DNA from: Ignavibacteriaceae bacterium
GTDB lineage: Bacteria > Bacteroidota > Ignavibacteria > Ignavibacteriales > Ignavibacteriaceae
Length of the DNA: 39,775 nucleotides
Direction: 5' to 3'
NCBI GenBank assembly: GCA_020848375.1
Contig: JADLAF010000071.1
Span: 1-39,775, forward strand
Shown: positions 7,955 through 16,788 of the stretch, piece by piece
Layout of the letters: every line of letters starts with the position of its first letter
Position numbering within the stretch: position 1 is the stretch's first letter
Position numbers and translations under genes: made by a program
The notes under the pieces: generated by a model
Told to the model about the DNA's origin: nothing
Databases searched by the model: none
The model's input: the letters and a program-made list of their open reading frames with translations, nothing else

Positions 7955-9141
7955 ATACAAATCAGGGTAATATCATCATCAAAAACATCCCGCCCGGTGA
8001 ACCGGTGCAAATCAGCTTTTAGAGCATTGCAAATGATTTCAGGCGGATTTCCGACATAATCGCTGAAGGATGATCTAAGCCGTGCAATTCCAAACTCCTG
8101 CCCGTCCCGGTTTCTGGCTTCTATTATGCCGTCCGTATATAATAAAAAGTAGTCCCCTTTTCTGAAAGTAATCTCCTGATGAGTGTAGCGGAAGTTCCCC
8201 TGCATTCCAAGAGCCAGATTCGGAATGCGGTAGTCCGCCGCCAGTTTATCATAAAACTTATAATGCAAAACCGGATGATGACCACCGGTGATAATCTTAG
8301 CCGTTAAATCCGTCTGATTGATATATACGAAAGCTGCGGTAACGAAATGAGATTTTTCAGTTATCTGCTGAAGAGTTCTGTTCATTCTGATAAAAAGCTC
8401 TGTGGGTTCTTCCAGAAACTCCCTGTTTGAATAAAACGCGCTCTTTGTCATTGCCGCGACAATACCGGAACCAATTCCATGACCAGATACATCAGCTACA
8501 AAAACGGCTGTTTTCCCTTCTCCTATATCAACGTAATCAAAAAAGTCACCTCCTACTTCCTGAGCTGCCGAAGCAATACCAAACACTTCCACATCTCCGG
8601 AAACAAGTCCCTTTCCCGGATTAAGTGACTTCTGTATTTTTCTGGCCACCTGAAACTCTGTTTCAAGACGGATTCTCTGTTTGCCTTCACGCTGAAGCGT
8701 AACAATAAACATGGTGTAACCCAGAGCAAGCAGGACTACTGAGAACGCCCCAAGCAGCATTCTTTCGTTTCTGATTTCCGAATACTCCTTTTTATTCAGT
8801 ACGATATTCTGATCTGAGTCTTTATATATTCTTACAGAAGATTTAGAAAACAAAAAATATTCAATTTCAGCCGCGAAGATATTGCCCGCCATAAATAGTG
8901 ACAGCATCAGAATGAGCAGCAGCTTCTTCCGAGCAAATAAGATGATGCTTCCTGAGATTCCGCCGGAGCAGATCGTAACGAGAAGGACGCCTGTAAACGA
9001 AACATGCCTGAGAGGATCATCCATCAGTATGCTGAGCGGGCCTATGGTGGAAAAAATAAGAAATACCGCGACAGCCAGTAATATCCTGACTTTCAGATTC
9101 ATATCCTTCCATATATTATATGCCTGCATATTATTCTTCAT
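7945..9141 (-). CDS. Membrane-anchored PP2C-type (SpoIIE/RsbU) serine phosphatase
   Basis: 398-aa protein. The N-terminal half has several hydrophobic helices (ILLAVAVFLIFSTIG, GVLLVTICSGGISGSIILF, LLLILMLSLFMAG, and one at about 130-150). A short coiled linker (TEFQVARKIQKSLNPG) leads into a SpoIIE/PP2C domain. Metal-ligand motifs are present: EVGGDFFDY, VFVADVSGHGIGSG, and near the C terminus LYTDGIIEARN and FDDDITLICI. Such proteins usually dephosphorylate an anti-sigma-factor antagonist in a partner-switching pathway, but no STAS protein or anti-sigma kinase is nearby, so the target is unknown. ATG 9141 is preferred over TTG 9147. It is convergent with the efflux operon and shares its terminator hairpin. 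Confidence 0.88.
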   Translation of the reverse strand: MKNNMQAYNIWKDMNLKVRILLAVAVFLIFSTIGPLSILMDDPLRHVSFTGVLLVTICSGGISGSIILFARKKLLLILMLSLFMAGNIFAAEIEYFLFSKSSVRIYKDSDQNIVLNKKEYSEIRNERMLLGAFSVVLLALGYTMFIVTLQREGKQRIRLETEFQVARKIQKSLNPGKGLVSGDVEVFGIASAAQEVGGDFFDYVDIGEGKTAVFVADVSGHGIGSGIVAAMTKSAFYSNREFLEEPTELFIRMNRTLQQITEKSHFVTAAFVYINQTDLTAKIITGGHHPVLHYKFYDKLAADYRIPNLALGMQGNFRYTHQEITFRKGDYFLLYTDGIIEARNRDGQEFGIARLRSSFSDYVGNPPEIICNALKADLHRFTGRDVFDDDITLICIKT

Positions 9142-9210
9142 GGACAATTATGGTAACTTTGCCGGATTAATTTTTGTAACAATTCTAAAATATTAAACAA
9201 ATGGATAAGG

Positions 9211-9243
9211 TAAAAAATAAAAGAGGCGGTTTTTAGCCGCCTC
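9211..9243 (-). terminator. Terminator of the citrate synthase gene
   Basis: GAGGCGG (9223-9229) and CCGCCTC (9237-9243) form a 7-bp GC-rich stem. On the minus strand it is followed by TTTTATTTTTTA (9222-9211). It lies 19 bp beyond the gltA stop codon. Confidence 0.85.
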
Positions 9244-9262
9244 CGTTTAACTGAAGTGCAAG

Positions 9263-10537
9263 TTATCTGTTTTCAACCGGAGTATATACCCGCCGGGTAT
9301 GACCGGTGTAAACCTGACGCGGACGGTTAATCCTTAGTGCCGGATTGTCGCGCAGTTCCTTCCAGTGAGCAAGCCAGCCCGGTAAGCGGCCGATTGCGAA
9401 CATAACAGTGAACATATTGGTTGGTATCCCAAGCGCTTTATAGATAATACCGCTGTAAAAGTCAACATTGGGGTAAAGTTTCCTCTCAATAAAGTATGGG
9501 TCTTCAAGAGCAACCCTTTCAAGATTCTTGGCAACCTCAAGAAGCGGATCGTTGATTCCGAGTTCATGCAGAACCCGGTCGCTGGCTCCTTTGAGAATCT
9601 GTGCGCGAGGATCAAAGTTTTTATATACTCTGTGTCCAAAGCCCATAAGCTTAAAGCCGCTGTTCTTGTCTTTTGCCTGTGAGATATACTTCTTATAATC
9701 CATATTATCATTGGCAATAAGTTCAAGCATTTCAATCACTTCCTGATTTGCGCCGCCGTGGAGTGGTCCCCACAGTGCGCCAACTCCGGCTGAGATGGTT
9801 GCATAAACATTTGCATGCGAACTTCCCGCCATACGAACAGTTGAAGTACTGCAGTTCTGCTCATGGTCTGCATGAAGGATGAGCAGTTTGTCAAGCGCAT
9901 CTTCGATAACAGGCGAAAAATCATACTTCTCTGAGGGCACTGCAAACATCATGTGCAAAAGATCACCGGTATAGCTGAGATCGTTTCTGGGGTATATATA
10001 GGGCTGACCGAGAGATTTTTTGTATGAGAATGCAGCGATAGTTTTGATTTTGGAAATGAGGCGGATGATATTCAGATTTGCTTCCTGTTTGTAATCCGTC
10101 TCCGGATAAAATGTCGAAAGTGAAGCCACCATTGAAGAGAGCACTCCCATGGGATGTGCAGAAGAGGTGAATCCTTCAAACATTTTTTTCATATCTTCGG
10201 GAAGAAGACTGTGATGTGTGAGATCATGCTTGAACTGATCAAGCTGATCAACTGTGGGGAGTTCCCCGTAAATAAGAAGATATGCAACTTCAATAAAGGA
10301 TGATTTGTTCGCCAGTTCTTCAATCGGGTAACCTCTGTAACGAAGGATACCCTTGTCACCGTCAATAAAAGTGATAGCACTTTTGCACGAGCCGGTATTA
10401 CCGTAGCCGTCATCCAGGGTGATAGCACCCGTCTGAGCTCTGAGCTGAGTTATATCTATTGCCACTTCCTGTTCACTTCCGACCAGCACCGGAAGGTCGT
10501 ATTCCTTACCGTTGAGAGTTAGTTTTGCTGAATCCAT
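9263..10537 (-). CDS. gltA: Citrate synthase
   Basis: Condenses oxaloacetate and acetyl-CoA to citrate in the TCA cycle; cytosolic. The 424-aa length fits the Gram-negative hexameric type. Family motifs are present: GPLHGGANQEVIEML (active-site His), MGFGHRVYKNFDPRA (second His) and YPNVDFYSGIIY (catalytic Asp). The N-terminal beta-rich domain (LTLNGKEYDLPVLVGSE) is also typical. It starts at ATG 10537. The upstream 169-bp region is AT-rich and shared with the divergent MFS gene. It is transcribed alone and ends at a clear hairpin terminator. Confidence 0.97.
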   Translation of the reverse strand: MDSAKLTLNGKEYDLPVLVGSEQEVAIDITQLRAQTGAITLDDGYGNTGSCKSAITFIDGDKGILRYRGYPIEELANKSSFIEVAYLLIYGELPTVDQLDQFKHDLTHHSLLPEDMKKMFEGFTSSAHPMGVLSSMVASLSTFYPETDYKQEANLNIIRLISKIKTIAAFSYKKSLGQPYIYPRNDLSYTGDLLHMMFAVPSEKYDFSPVIEDALDKLLILHADHEQNCSTSTVRMAGSSHANVYATISAGVGALWGPLHGGANQEVIEMLELIANDNMDYKKYISQAKDKNSGFKLMGFGHRVYKNFDPRAQILKGASDRVLHELGINDPLLEVAKNLERVALEDPYFIERKLYPNVDFYSGIIYKALGIPTNMFTVMFAIGRLPGWLAHWKELRDNPALRINRPRQVYTGHTRRVYTPVENR

Positions 10538-10706
10538 TTTGTTATTCCAATCTGTTAAATTGTAATCAGGAGTTAATTAGAACGATAATTAGTATATAAA
10601 CTTAGGGAATATCAGGATATTTTACAAGAATAAACGGAAGCGGGATATTGCGTATTTTGAAGGATATGAATTTCAGATTCTCAAAAAAAGCCCGGTAAAG
10701 TTACCC

Positions 10707-11900
10707 ATGAAAGAAATCTGGCGCCGTAACCTCACCACACTCTGGATGACCCAGTTTTTCGCAATGGTCGGGCTGAGTGCAGTTGTCCCTTTTCTGCCTC
10801 TTTTTGTCAGAGAATTGGGCATTCACAACCAGGATGAAGCGGTCACCTGGAGCGGCCTGGTTTTCGCAGCACCGTTTTTTGTAACAATTTTCATTACTCC
10901 CTTTTGGGGGGCTCTCGGAGATAAATTCGGGATGCGGTTGATGGTCATAAGGGCTGTTATTGGACTTGGGATAGCCCAAATTCTCATGTCTTTCGCCCAA
11001 ACCGTAGAACAGCTCTTTTTTTTCCGGATTTTGCAGGGGGCACTCAGCGGCTTTTACCCTTCTGCCATGACTCTGATTGCATCTAATACCCCCGAAGAAA
11101 AACAAGGTTATGCCCTTGGTGCATTTCAGTCAGCCAATACCTCCGGAAATATCTTCGGCCCGGTTATTGGGGGGTTCATCTCAGTAATCATCGGATTCAG
11201 AGCGGTATTCGTGGCGAGTGCAGCCATAAGTTTTCTCATGGCTATTGTACTTTATTTCACACTCAGAGAGGAAGTTCGACCACCAATAACTGCACCTAGG
11301 TTCAAATACCTTGACTATTGGAAGTTTGCGCTTTCTTCACGGTCGCTGATGATTTTGCTGACACTCATTTTTCTCGCTTCGTTTGGTGTCGCCTTTATAA
11401 GACCTCTCTTCGTTTTCTTTATCGAGACTATGATCAGCGACAGCAAAACTTTACCCGGGACCACCGGCGCGCTTTATAGTCTTATCGGTATCTTTTCAGC
11501 ATTTTCATCCTTTTGGTTTGGAAAAAGAATTGACACACACGGCTCTCGGCAGGTTCTCATCATCGGGACCATTCTGACTGGCGTCACCTACATAGCTCAC
11601 TTTTATGTTACTTCAGTCTATCTTCTTATTCCGGTCAGGATTTTGCTCGGACTTGGATATGGTGTCATCCTTCCCTCGTTATTTACCGGCATAAGTCTTT
11701 TTTCACCCGCTGAAAAGAAGGGGGGGCTTATGGGGATAGCATCAAGCGCCCAGACACTGGGGAACTTGATTGCTCCGCTTCTTTCCGGAGTTGCCGCCTC
11801 TCTTTTTGGTATCAGATCCGCCTTCTTTATTGCCGGTTTTGTTTTTCTGCTGATGCTGCCATTTATTAAAATGCAGGAACGTTTTAAGCAGGAGACATAG
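10707..11900 (+). CDS. MFS multidrug exporter, MdtG-like (DHA1)
   Basis: 397-aa inner-membrane protein with about 12 predicted helices. It shows MFS motif A (GALGDKFGMRLMVIR), an arginine-containing TM4 (FFRILQGALSGFYPSA) and antiporter motif C (SGNIFGPVIGGFI). The N-terminal WRRNL..LWMTQFFAMVGLSAVV and PFLPLFVRELGI resemble E. coli MdtG. It probably exports drugs or metabolites using the proton gradient; the substrate is unknown. It starts at ATG 10707 and ends with TAG. It is divergent from gltA, and no convincing terminator separates it from the VOC gene 69 bp downstream, so co-transcription is possible. Confidence 0.88.
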   Translation: MKEIWRRNLTTLWMTQFFAMVGLSAVVPFLPLFVRELGIHNQDEAVTWSGLVFAAPFFVTIFITPFWGALGDKFGMRLMVIRAVIGLGIAQILMSFAQTVEQLFFFRILQGALSGFYPSAMTLIASNTPEEKQGYALGAFQSANTSGNIFGPVIGGFISVIIGFRAVFVASAAISFLMAIVLYFTLREEVRPPITAPRFKYLDYWKFALSSRSLMILLTLIFLASFGVAFIRPLFVFFIETMISDSKTLPGTTGALYSLIGIFSAFSSFWFGKRIDTHGSRQVLIIGTILTGVTYIAHFYVTSVYLLIPVRILLGLGYGVILPSLFTGISLFSPAEKKGGLMGIASSAQTLGNLIAPLLSGVAASLFGIRSAFFIAGFVFLLMLPFIKMQERFKQET

Positions 11901-11969
11901 AATTCGGCTTTTTTTCTCCGCTTCTTTTATCGTAATTTTATATACTTTACAAAATTTTTTAGGTTGTTA

Positions 11970-12323
11970 ATGTCTAATCAGGTAATAGGGCATGTTGAAA
12001 TACCCAGCCCGGATTTTTCGGTTTCATCAGCATTTTATAAAAAAGTATTCGAATGGGAATTCCGTGAGTTTGGTAACGGCTATATGCTGTACAATACCCA
12101 CAAGGGCATGACCATCGGGCTCAGAAAAGTTGACACAGTTGTTTCTGGTAACACAACAGTTTTCCACGTTCATGTTGACGAAGTAGAAAAATATTGCGAC
12201 CTGGCTGAAATGGCAGGCGGAAAAGTATTTAAGACCAAGGCCACCATTCCGGTTTACGGTTGGTATGCTCTGATTGAAGATCCTTTTGGAAATAAAATCG
12301 GACTCTTTCAGTCACCTAAATGA
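11970..12323 (+). CDS. VOC-superfamily (glyoxalase/bleomycin-resistance-like) protein
   Basis: 117-aa single-domain cytosolic protein. It has the paired beta-alpha-beta-beta-beta pattern: IGHVEIPSPDFSVSSAFYKKVF (the usual 'H.ei...d...s..FY..vFgW' opening), GMTIGLRKV, FHVHVDEVEKYCDLAEMAGGKVF, and YGWYALIEDPFGNKIGLFQ (closing 'DPfGN..gl'). The His of HVE and the Glu of IED are candidate metal ligands. These proteins do varied metal-dependent chemistry, and the substrate cannot be read from sequence. ATG 11970 is preferred over the TTG two codons upstream. Confidence 0.82.
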   Translation: MSNQVIGHVEIPSPDFSVSSAFYKKVFEWEFREFGNGYMLYNTHKGMTIGLRKVDTVVSGNTTVFHVHVDEVEKYCDLAEMAGGKVFKTKATIPVYGWYALIEDPFGNKIGLFQSPK

Positions 12324-12411
12324 CAGAAATTGTCCGACTGACTCCTAAAAAGGGTTACTTTCCGGAGACGTGGTTCACTTCTGTTTAACCGTTGTGTCTT
12401 TTAACTTTGAA

Positions 12412-12419
12412 GTTTGCTG
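12412..12419 (+). promoter_or_regulatory. Candidate -7 box upstream of the phosphofructokinase gene
   Basis: TAACTTTG (12412-12419) fits TAnnTTTG exactly, with GTTG at 12391-12394 as a weak -33 element 17 nt upstream. It would give a 5' leader of about 75 nt before ATG 12500. I see nothing else clear in the gap 12324-12499. Confidence 0.35.
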
Positions 12420-12499
12420 ACCGTCATCAGAGGGGGAAATGACAACCATAATTTTAATGACCAATAATGTGCAAAAAACCAGTTAACTAATTGATTGCT

Positions 12500-13615
12500 A
12501 TGAATACAAACGCCACGATAAAAAAGATTGCCATCAATACCGGCGGAGGAGACGCCCCTGGTCTGAACGCTGTTATTAAAGCCGCTACCATCTCCGCACT
12601 TAACAAAGGTTGGGAGGTTGTCGGCATCAAAGAGGGCTACAATGGACTTTTCCTCCCTGAGAAATTCCCTGAGGGCGGGTTGATAAATCTGACGTATGAT
12701 GTAGTGGCAGATATCACCGGACTCGGCGGAACAATACTCGGTACAACTAACAGAGGGAATCCGCTGCGTTTCCCCATGAAAGCTGCTAACGGGAGCATAG
12801 TTGAAGTTGACCGTTCAGACGAAATAATGGCAGGATTCAGAAGAAATAACATTGATGCACTGATCGCAATAGGCGGCGACGGTTCACTTAGTATGGCAAA
12901 TGTATTTGCAAAAAAAGGACTGCGTGTAATAGGTGTTCCTAAAACCATTGATAACGACCTTGACAAAACCGTTATTACTTTCGGATTTGATACCGCCCTC
13001 TCCTTCTCTACCGAATGTATTGACCGGCTTCACTCTACAGCTAAATCGCATAGCCGAATACTTGTTGTTGAAGTGATGGGGCGATACGCCGGCTGGATTG
13101 CATTGGAGTCGGGAATTTCCGGCTCTGCAGATGTGATTCTGATTCCCGAACTGCCGTATGATATCAATAAGGTAGCTGAGCATCTGAACAGCAAATTTAA
13201 TAACACCGATAAGAATTACGCAATTATTGTGGTTGCCGAGGGGGCCGTCCCGACTGGCGGAACTACTTCCGTGCTTGAAAAAGAAGTGGGGAAAGCAGAA
13301 CGTCTTGGCGGAGCGGCTGAACGAATTGCGGCCTCCCTCAAACCGCTGGTTGAAAATGAGATCCGAACCGTCATCCTCGGTCACCTACTGCGCGGGGGAA
13401 GTCCAACAACATTTGACCGCCTACTCTCCCTCAGATTTGGCGCTGCTGCGGTCCGCGGACTGGTGGAAGGTCAGAGCGGCGTGATGGTTGCACTTGCACC
13501 CCCAAAAGTAAATTATGTACCTTTGGATGAAATATCAAACAAAATGAAATTGGTGCGAAAAGAATCTGATATTATTCTAACCGCACGAGATCTGGGTATC
13601 TGCTTCGGAGACTGA
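12500..13615 (+). CDS. pfkA: 6-phosphofructokinase, mixed-substrate clade
   Basis: Phosphorylates fructose 6-phosphate in glycolysis; cytosolic. The 371 aa are longer than E. coli PfkA (320). Motifs: NTGGGDAPGLNAVIK (nucleotide loop), GGDGS at 125-129, PKTIDNDL at 147-154 (catalytic Asp151) and MGRYAGWIAL. The diagnostic pair is Gly128 (E. coli G104, typical of ATP use) and Lys148 (E. coli G124, Lys being typical of PPi enzymes). This combination marks the mixed 'group III' clade, in which both ATP- and PPi-dependent members are known. Gly at the first position favours ATP. ATG 12500 is preferred over TTG 12491. A hairpin terminator follows. Confidence 0.93.
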   Translation: MNTNATIKKIAINTGGGDAPGLNAVIKAATISALNKGWEVVGIKEGYNGLFLPEKFPEGGLINLTYDVVADITGLGGTILGTTNRGNPLRFPMKAANGSIVEVDRSDEIMAGFRRNNIDALIAIGGDGSLSMANVFAKKGLRVIGVPKTIDNDLDKTVITFGFDTALSFSTECIDRLHSTAKSHSRILVVEVMGRYAGWIALESGISGSADVILIPELPYDINKVAEHLNSKFNNTDKNYAIIVVAEGAVPTGGTTSVLEKEVGKAERLGGAAERIAASLKPLVENEIRTVILGHLLRGGSPTTFDRLLSLRFGAAAVRGLVEGQSGVMVALAPPKVNYVPLDEISNKMKLVRKESDIILTARDLGICFGD

Positions 13616-13633
13616 TAGGACCAAAACATCTCA

Positions 13634-13666
13634 AAAGGGTGACTGCTCAACCAGCCGCCCTTTTTT
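13634..13666 (+). terminator. Terminator of the phosphofructokinase gene
   Basis: AAAGGGTGACTG (13634-13645) pairs with CAGCCGCCCTTT (13652-13663), with one U-G pair and one A-C mismatch, a 6-nt loop and then a T run to 13666. It lies 18 bp after the pfkA stop. Confidence 0.8.
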
Positions 13667-13771
13667 GTATATACTTAGATTAAAATCCGCCGAAGGACAA
13701 AACATTTTTGACCAGTATCCCTCAGAATCGTTAAATTCGGAGAAAAATCAAACAACGTCTGTACTCACAGT

Positions 13772-14653
13772 TTAATTATCGGTAAGATGTTTATATACCG
13801 CTTCTGAAACTCTTCCATACATTTTCTTTGCTTCAGGAACGTTATCTATCCCCTTCCCTAAAATTACCAAAACATATACCCGTCCATCGGGGAGAAATAT
13901 CAGTCCGGAATCGTGCATCACTCCGGTTATTGATCCGGTTTTATGCGCAACTACTACATCTTCAGGCAGATTTCTTGGGATGAGATCATTAAACTTCTGC
14001 TGTCGAAGAATTGATATCATCTCATCATAGCGTGGCTCATCGGGAAATTTCCGGATATATATCTGTCGGAAAAGTTCCGCCAGTCCGTTAGCGGTAACAG
14101 TATTATTCAGACCGGCATTAAACGCAAGTCCGTCCTCAACTCCCCTCAGTACCGTGACGCCTCTCACGCCAAGTTCATTCAGGGTTCCCATTACCCTTCT
14201 GGCATCAATAATGTCAATTAAAATATTTGTTGCCAGATTTGATGATACGGTTATCATCTGAAGGACTAATTCCCGGACAGTAGTGTACTTCCCGATAAAC
14301 TTGTAAAGACCTTCTCCGCTGTCATCACCAATATCCATACTGTATGAGCTTCCGTCAACAATGCTTTTAAACTCATTTTTTACAAGTACGGTGTCCTCAA
14401 GTGACATTTTACCATCAGAAACATCACTCATCACCTGCACCATAACCGGCGTTTTCATCGTGCTTGCCGCGTGGAAAACGGTGTCAGCGTTAAAAAAGAG
14501 TACATCTTCTGGTACAGAGATGTTAAGAAAAGAGAGCGCAAAGGTCCCCTTCAGTAAACGGAACTCTTTCTCAACAGTGAGTGAAAGGTTTTTAAGACTC
14601 TGACCTGTAGTATTCATCAGTGCGACCACGAACAAAAAGATAAAATATTTCAT
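13772..14653 (-). CDS. Class A beta-lactamase-fold serine hydrolase, secreted
   Basis: 293-aa exported protein with signal peptide MKYFIFLFVVALMNTTGQ. It has the full penicillin-interacting motif set: S64-T-M-K67 (SxxK), S137-S-N139 (SDN equivalent), a Glu at 173 in RGVEDGLAFN (omega-loop, compare ExxLN of class A enzymes), and K238-T-G240. It belongs with the 'beta-lactamase2' / class A-like serine hydrolases, which include true beta-lactamases and uncharacterised hydrolases. Resistance activity cannot be assumed. Its ATG overlaps the stop of the upstream nuclease gene (ATGA, 14650-14653), so the two are co-translated. Confidence 0.85.
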   Translation of the reverse strand: MKYFIFLFVVALMNTTGQSLKNLSLTVEKEFRLLKGTFALSFLNISVPEDVLFFNADTVFHAASTMKTPVMVQVMSDVSDGKMSLEDTVLVKNEFKSIVDGSSYSMDIGDDSGEGLYKFIGKYTTVRELVLQMITVSSNLATNILIDIIDARRVMGTLNELGVRGVTVLRGVEDGLAFNAGLNNTVTANGLAELFRQIYIRKFPDEPRYDEMISILRQQKFNDLIPRNLPEDVVVAHKTGSITGVMHDSGLIFLPDGRVYVLVILGKGIDNVPEAKKMYGRVSEAVYKHLTDN

Positions 14654-16329
14654 TTCATAAAATGAATTGGAAGTGAAGCCGAATGTTTCCCGCTGAACAT
14701 TCTGACAAAATAGATACCGCTCGGCAAACCGGACATTTCAATACGGAGTGTGTATTCGCCGGCCGTCTGATATCCGGCTGATAACACCCTAACCTGCTCT
14801 CCGCTTATTGAAAAAAGTGCCACTGTTATTTCTCCCGGAATATATACAGTGTACCTCAAAGATGCACTCCCGTTAAATGGATTAGGGTAGCTACCGGTTA
14901 TTCTAAAATCCATTTCACCTGCCGTTACTGATTCATCTGCATCACCGCTTACGGCCGTACCGCGCACCGGTACTCTAAATATTCCGTCATTGGTTGAGAG
15001 TAAAAGTTCTGTCTGATAATATCCCTGTACCGCTGGTGTAAATACTATCAGAATCGAATCAACTCCGCCAAATCCCACAGTATCATCATTAGTATATACC
15101 TTAAAGACTTCAGAACTCAGTGAACCTATCTGATATGTCAGAGTACCGCGTGAGGCATTAGCAATATACAACCACTGCGTACTGCTGTCACCCTGCTTTC
15201 CGACCCATTCATAACGCAGATGAATGCTGTCCGCTGAAAGCACTGCCTCCGGCTTATGTGGCGTGACAAGATTTGTCATCACGAAAGATGCGATACGGTC
15301 AAGGAATTCAGGATGATCAATAAGCGGGTTCCTCTTTCCCTGATACTGAGCGATTTTAGTGTTTCGTGCAGCTTCAGTAACAGAAACAGTATCAAACCTG
15401 CTCCACTCCTTCAGAACATTTTCCTGAACAGTATCCATATAGCCCTGATAATTCTGGTACCTTGTTATAAAATAAAACATCGCTCTGGCTGCATCCCCTT
15501 TATGAACGTCTCTCGGTTCAAAAACGGTTGCGTTCCTGTAGTCTAATCCTCTTTTGCTCCCCCCTACCTGCCAGTTGATACCAGAGACTACCTTACCGAA
15601 CGGGTAATTACCTCGTGTATTATTTGCGGAACTGTTTGTAGGGTAAAGGTGAAAAATATCTGAGCGCATTGGTTCTGCCTGACTGAAAGTACCCTGAGGC
15701 CAGGTATGTTCAGTGTCAAATCCCTGGTTCTGGGCAATTGTTCTTGTTGCTGCCTGAATCCGAATGCCGGTATAAACGCATTCGATGGTATCGCCAGCTT
15801 GTTTATCTATGTTCTCATACATCCGGTCACGACCGGTATTATAGCCCAGAGAAGTATGATTAAGTACCAATGAGTTCAGAGAGTTTTTAAGATCATTATC
15901 CCACTTATCAAAAGTAGCCGCATCGTACGTTACCAGAGTCGACCCCTCTCCCTTAAGCCGGACCGGAAAAGACTCACCTGTTTCAACTGAAGTGACAAAC
16001 AGAGTATTTTTGTAACTGATGTTTTGCGGCGGACTGAATGAAACCAAAACCTGAATCGAATCATAAATACCAAGAAAGAAATCCTCCTGCGAGACGGTAA
16101 ATCCAGCCCCTTTTTCAAAATTGATCTTAATGGATACAGGCAGCATTGACATATTCTTTATCAGCATATTTCGTGCACTGATTGACCTCACCGGCACTTT
16201 GCCGAAACTCATTTCGGACTGCGACACTAAAATTTGTCCTTCCGTTTTTACCCCATTGAGAAGGATTAAGACCATGATAAATTGAATGCTTCTGATTATC
16301 TTTTGCGCTTTATTTGTTTGATTTCTCAA
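14650..16329 (-). CDS. T9SS-exported endonuclease I with choice-of-anchor/Ig-like domains
   Basis: 559-aa secreted protein. Domains in order: a signal peptide after a basic N terminus (KAQKIIRSIQFIMVLILLNG); an ASH/choice-of-anchor D-like Ig fold (about 35-130, SEMSFGKVPVRSISARNMLI); an endonuclease I domain (about 135-350); a second Ig-like segment (about 355-460); and a T9SS type A sorting domain (SYPNPFNGSASLRY to the C-terminal FMK). Nuclease motifs are DTEHTWPQGTF, DIFHLYPTNSSANNTRGN and HKGDAARAMFYF. It should degrade DNA/RNA outside the cell or at its surface. The start is probably TTG 16329; the next ATG (16275) would leave a signal peptide without basic residues. It is divergent from 16349 and coupled to the hydrolase gene downstream. 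Confidence 0.87.
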   Translation of the reverse strand: MRNQTNKAQKIIRSIQFIMVLILLNGVKTEGQILVSQSEMSFGKVPVRSISARNMLIKNMSMLPVSIKINFEKGAGFTVSQEDFFLGIYDSIQVLVSFSPPQNISYKNTLFVTSVETGESFPVRLKGEGSTLVTYDAATFDKWDNDLKNSLNSLVLNHTSLGYNTGRDRMYENIDKQAGDTIECVYTGIRIQAATRTIAQNQGFDTEHTWPQGTFSQAEPMRSDIFHLYPTNSSANNTRGNYPFGKVVSGINWQVGGSKRGLDYRNATVFEPRDVHKGDAARAMFYFITRYQNYQGYMDTVQENVLKEWSRFDTVSVTEAARNTKIAQYQGKRNPLIDHPEFLDRIASFVMTNLVTPHKPEAVLSADSIHLRYEWVGKQGDSSTQWLYIANASRGTLTYQIGSLSSEVFKVYTNDDTVGFGGVDSILIVFTPAVQGYYQTELLLSTNDGIFRVPVRGTAVSGDADESVTAGEMDFRITGSYPNPFNGSASLRYTVYIPGEITVALFSISGEQVRVLSAGYQTAGEYTLRIEMSGLPSGIYFVRMFSGKHSASLPIHFMK

Positions 16330-16348
16330 TCGGAGAGTGTCCTGTTCG

Positions 16349-16783
16349 ATGACTAAAGTATTAATTTGCTTGTTTCTGTTTGTTACGGTTTCAAATTTAT
16401 TCCCTCAGAAGGAGAATCACAAATGGAAACCGCTTATAATCACAGAATCTCAAAAAGTCTGGGTTGACCAATCTCAGGCAGACACCATAACTGCCCCGGT
16501 CTTTGACATCTGGGTCCTTGAGCTGCATCAGCCGCTTCTGACCGTTGAAGGCATAAAAGGGAAGGTTATGCGTTCAAAGTCCCTATATCAGGTTAACGTG
16601 CTCGAAAAGTGTTATAATCTGAAGAGTGTGGTTTATTATAACTCTTCCAATACAGAAATAGCAAGATTCGATTATGATCTTTCGCTGATGAATGAAAATA
16701 ACCGGTTCTCATTTCCTGTGTATGAGGAATCAGTTATTGATAAAATTATCCGCACTATATTTATCCGCACCGCAGAATACTAA
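16349..16783 (+). CDS. Secreted protein resembling surface-adhesin E family
   Basis: 144-aa exported protein with signal peptide MTKVLICLFLFVTVSNLFPQ. The mature part has alternating hydrophobic strands: WKPLIITESQKVWVDQ, FDIWVLELHQPL, LYQVNVLEKCYNLKSVVYYN and IARFDYDLS. This order (W.., vw.D, ..vW..., Y....DC....) loosely resembles the 'surface-adhesin E' family of small secreted beta proteins; the assignment is tentative. ATG 16349 is preferred over GTG 16337. The gene starts only about 19 bp from the divergent nuclease start and stops 5 bp before the SET gene, so it probably forms a short operon with it. Confidence 0.65.
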   Translation: MTKVLICLFLFVTVSNLFPQKENHKWKPLIITESQKVWVDQSQADTITAPVFDIWVLELHQPLLTVEGIKGKVMRSKSLYQVNVLEKCYNLKSVVYYNSSNTEIARFDYDLSLMNENNRFSFPVYEESVIDKIIRTIFIRTAEY

Positions 16784-16788
16784 TCATA

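Noticed and set aside
12884-13384. 166-residue ORF antisense to phosphofructokinase
   Set aside because: Lies wholly inside a confident gene on the other strand, with no family-like features.
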